From Muriicola marianensis (GTDB lineage: Bacteria > Bacteroidota > Bacteroidia > Flavobacteriales > Flavobacteriaceae): a stretch of 64,000 nucleotides of DNA. Below, piece after piece: positions 62,856 to 64,000 of this stretch. The DNA is taken from assembly GCF_014638095.1 (NCBI RefSeq), contig NZ_BMFH01000001.1, positions 806,001-870,000 on the forward strand, written 5' to 3'. The notes beneath the pieces are model-generated. The model was not told where the DNA came from and ran no database searches. It saw nothing but the letters and a program-made list of their open reading frames with translations. The stretch's first letter is position 1. Each line of letters starts with the position of its first letter. A program made the position numbers and the translations under genes.

Positions 62856-63965
62856 ATGGGCAAAGCGTTTATATCGGGGGTTTTATTATCGGCTTTAGTC
62901 CTTTTTGTTGGGATGATGTTCCTCAGTTGTAACGATAAGAGGGAGCGCGTATACCCGCAAAGAATGATGATCACAGAATCTGTGTACTCCTCGGTGACCA
63001 TACAGCCAGACAGCCTGTACATGGCTTATGCCTCGGTGGGGGGCATCCTCGACAGGAACCTTGTGGAAGAGGGGTCGGTGGTTTCCAAGGGCGAACCAAT
63101 TTCCCAGATCATCAACAGTGCCCCTGCACTCAACCGGGAGAATGCCAGGCTTGCCCTTGAACTGGCAGAACAAAACTACAAAGGCAACAATGCCGTTCTG
63201 AAAAGCCTCCGGGAACAGATCGATGCTGCCAGAATGCAATTCAGAAATGATTCCATCAATTATGAACGGCAAAGAAAACTCTGGGAACAGGGCATAGGTT
63301 CCCGGGCTGAATATGACAGGCGGGAACTGGCCTTTGAACTCTCCCGCAATAATCTCAGCTTGAAGGAAAGTGCTTATGCCCAGGCCAAAAATGAGCTAGA
63401 ATCTCTCTACAGGCAGGCCCGCAACAATTACGAATCTGCCCGCATTACTGCCGGGGATTTCGCCATAGAAAGTAAGATCAACGGCACTGTTTATGCCCTT
63501 TACAAAGAAGCGGGAGAGATCGTGACCACCATGGAACCGGTTGCCTCAGTAGGCAGCAGTGAAAAATTCCTGGTGGAAATGCTCGTAGACGAGGTGGATA
63601 TTGTAAAAATTATGCTGAGACAAAAGGTCCTGATCAGTCTTGATGCTTACCCCGGAAAGGTATTCGAGGCCGAGGTGAGCAAGATCTACCCAAAAAAGGA
63701 TGAGCGTTCCCAGACCTTTAAGGTGGAAGCCCTTTTTGTGAACCCACCACCGACCTTGTACCCGGGACTCTCAGGGGAGGGGAATATTATCATCGACCAG
63801 AGGGAAGATGCCCTGGTGATCCCTAAGGAATTTCTCAGCCATGACAGTATCGTAGAGACCGAAGGAGGTCCGGTGACCGTCAGAACAGGCCTGCAGGATC
63901 TCGATAAGGTAGAGATCCTCTCGGGGATCGATGCCGGTACTGCACTTGTAAAACCGGAGAAATGA
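62856..63965 (+). CDS. HlyD-family efflux adaptor lipoprotein
   Basis: The 369-residue lipoprotein (lipobox MFLSC, about residue 25) is a membrane-fusion protein: a first lipoyl half-domain (GGILDRNLVEEGSVVSKGEPI), a long coiled-coil hairpin (residues about 95-200), a second lipoyl half and beta-barrel (AGEIVTTMEPVASVG ... PGLSGEGNIIID). It links an inner-membrane transporter to an outer-membrane channel. Its stop overlaps the start of the next gene (ATGA), an ABC-type permease, so a MacA-like system is likely. It has a stress-type palindromic promoter. Confidence 0.9.
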   Translation: MGKAFISGVLLSALVLFVGMMFLSCNDKRERVYPQRMMITESVYSSVTIQPDSLYMAYASVGGILDRNLVEEGSVVSKGEPISQIINSAPALNRENARLALELAEQNYKGNNAVLKSLREQIDAARMQFRNDSINYERQRKLWEQGIGSRAEYDRRELAFELSRNNLSLKESAYAQAKNELESLYRQARNNYESARITAGDFAIESKINGTVYALYKEAGEIVTTMEPVASVGSSEKFLVEMLVDEVDIVKIMLRQKVLISLDAYPGKVFEAEVSKIYPKKDERSQTFKVEALFVNPPPTLYPGLSGEGNIIIDQREDALVIPKEFLSHDSIVETEGGPVTVRTGLQDLDKVEILSGIDAGTALVKPEK

Positions 63966-64000
63966 CCAACTGGAGCGTCATACTCAACATCGCCAAGACC
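63962..64000 (+). CDS. ABC transporter permease, start only (partial)
   Basis: ATG at 63962 overlaps the adaptor's TGA by 4 bases and opens a frame that runs to the window edge (MTNWSVILNIAKT), typical of the N-terminus of MacB-like permeases. Only 13 residues are visible, so the identity rests mostly on context after an HlyD/MacA-type adaptor. Confidence 0.5.
   Translation, partial: MTNWSVILNIAKT

Overview
The window reads as chromosomal DNA of a marine-type flavobacterium (phylum Bacteroidota). This rests on recurrent TTG / TAnnTTTG promoters with little Shine-Dalgarno signal, a TonB-dependent receptor followed by a DUF4249 lipoprotein, a DUF6095 protein, a PorT-like beta-barrel, a GNAT-nitrilase fusion, split transketolase and split PntA. 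I saw no insertion sequence, prophage, CRISPR array or rRNA.

Layout. 1-7 kb: exported M14 peptidase and amidohydrolase, a tiny secreted protein, a surface carboxypeptidase-D-like protein, then a promoter-to-terminator unit of about 400 nt with no convincing ORF (candidate RNA, 6500-6898). 7-14 kb: monomeric isocitrate dehydrogenase, TonB receptor plus lipoprotein, glycerate kinase. 14-17.4 kb: the thrS-infC-rpmI-rplT translation operon, in which infC lacks AUG/GUG/UUG and seems to start at AUA. 17.4-26 kb: YjbQ, a HAD phosphatase, a secreted protein, dnaB, accA, an EamA exporter, an LptF/G permease and tgt. 26-31.6 kb: split transketolase, an OmpA/PorT-like protein, an FKBP lipoprotein, an S4 protein, a methyltransferase, a phosphoribosyltransferase and aroK. 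31.7-36.5 kb: tRNA-Lys(TTT), a hairpin-repeat stretch, a DUF2953-like/GerW pair, galK and NDH-2. 36.8-39.6 kb: the three-gene NAD(P) transhydrogenase operon.

39.6-54.9 kb is the most unusual metabolic region. One minus-strand operon has a MurL-like PP-loop protein, a creatininase-family hydrolase, a dipeptide epimerase and a GNAT-nitrilase fusion. A second has a threonine-synthase-like PLP enzyme, a DUF1611 (DgcN-type) protein, an exported dikinase-like protein and a class-A-beta-lactamase-like serine hydrolase. Between them a plus-strand pair encodes another serine hydrolase and a nucleotide-transporter-like membrane protein with HEAT repeats. Three of these families (MurL, Ala-Glu epimerase, DgcN) act on glutamate stereochemistry, so I infer a locus for D-glutamate or muropeptide metabolism.

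55-64 kb: cardiolipin synthase, then a stress island: two tandem universal stress proteins, an ATP-cone/Mrr-nuclease fusion, a beta-CASP metallo-hydrolase, a coiled-coil protein, a lipoprotein, thioredoxin, a ribosome hibernation factor and an efflux system cut by the window edge. Four TGAY-N4-RTCA palindromes lie in its intergenic spaces. At five promoters the palindrome centre is exactly 29.5 bp upstream of the first base of the -7 element, the geometry expected for class II activation by a CRP/FNR-family protein.
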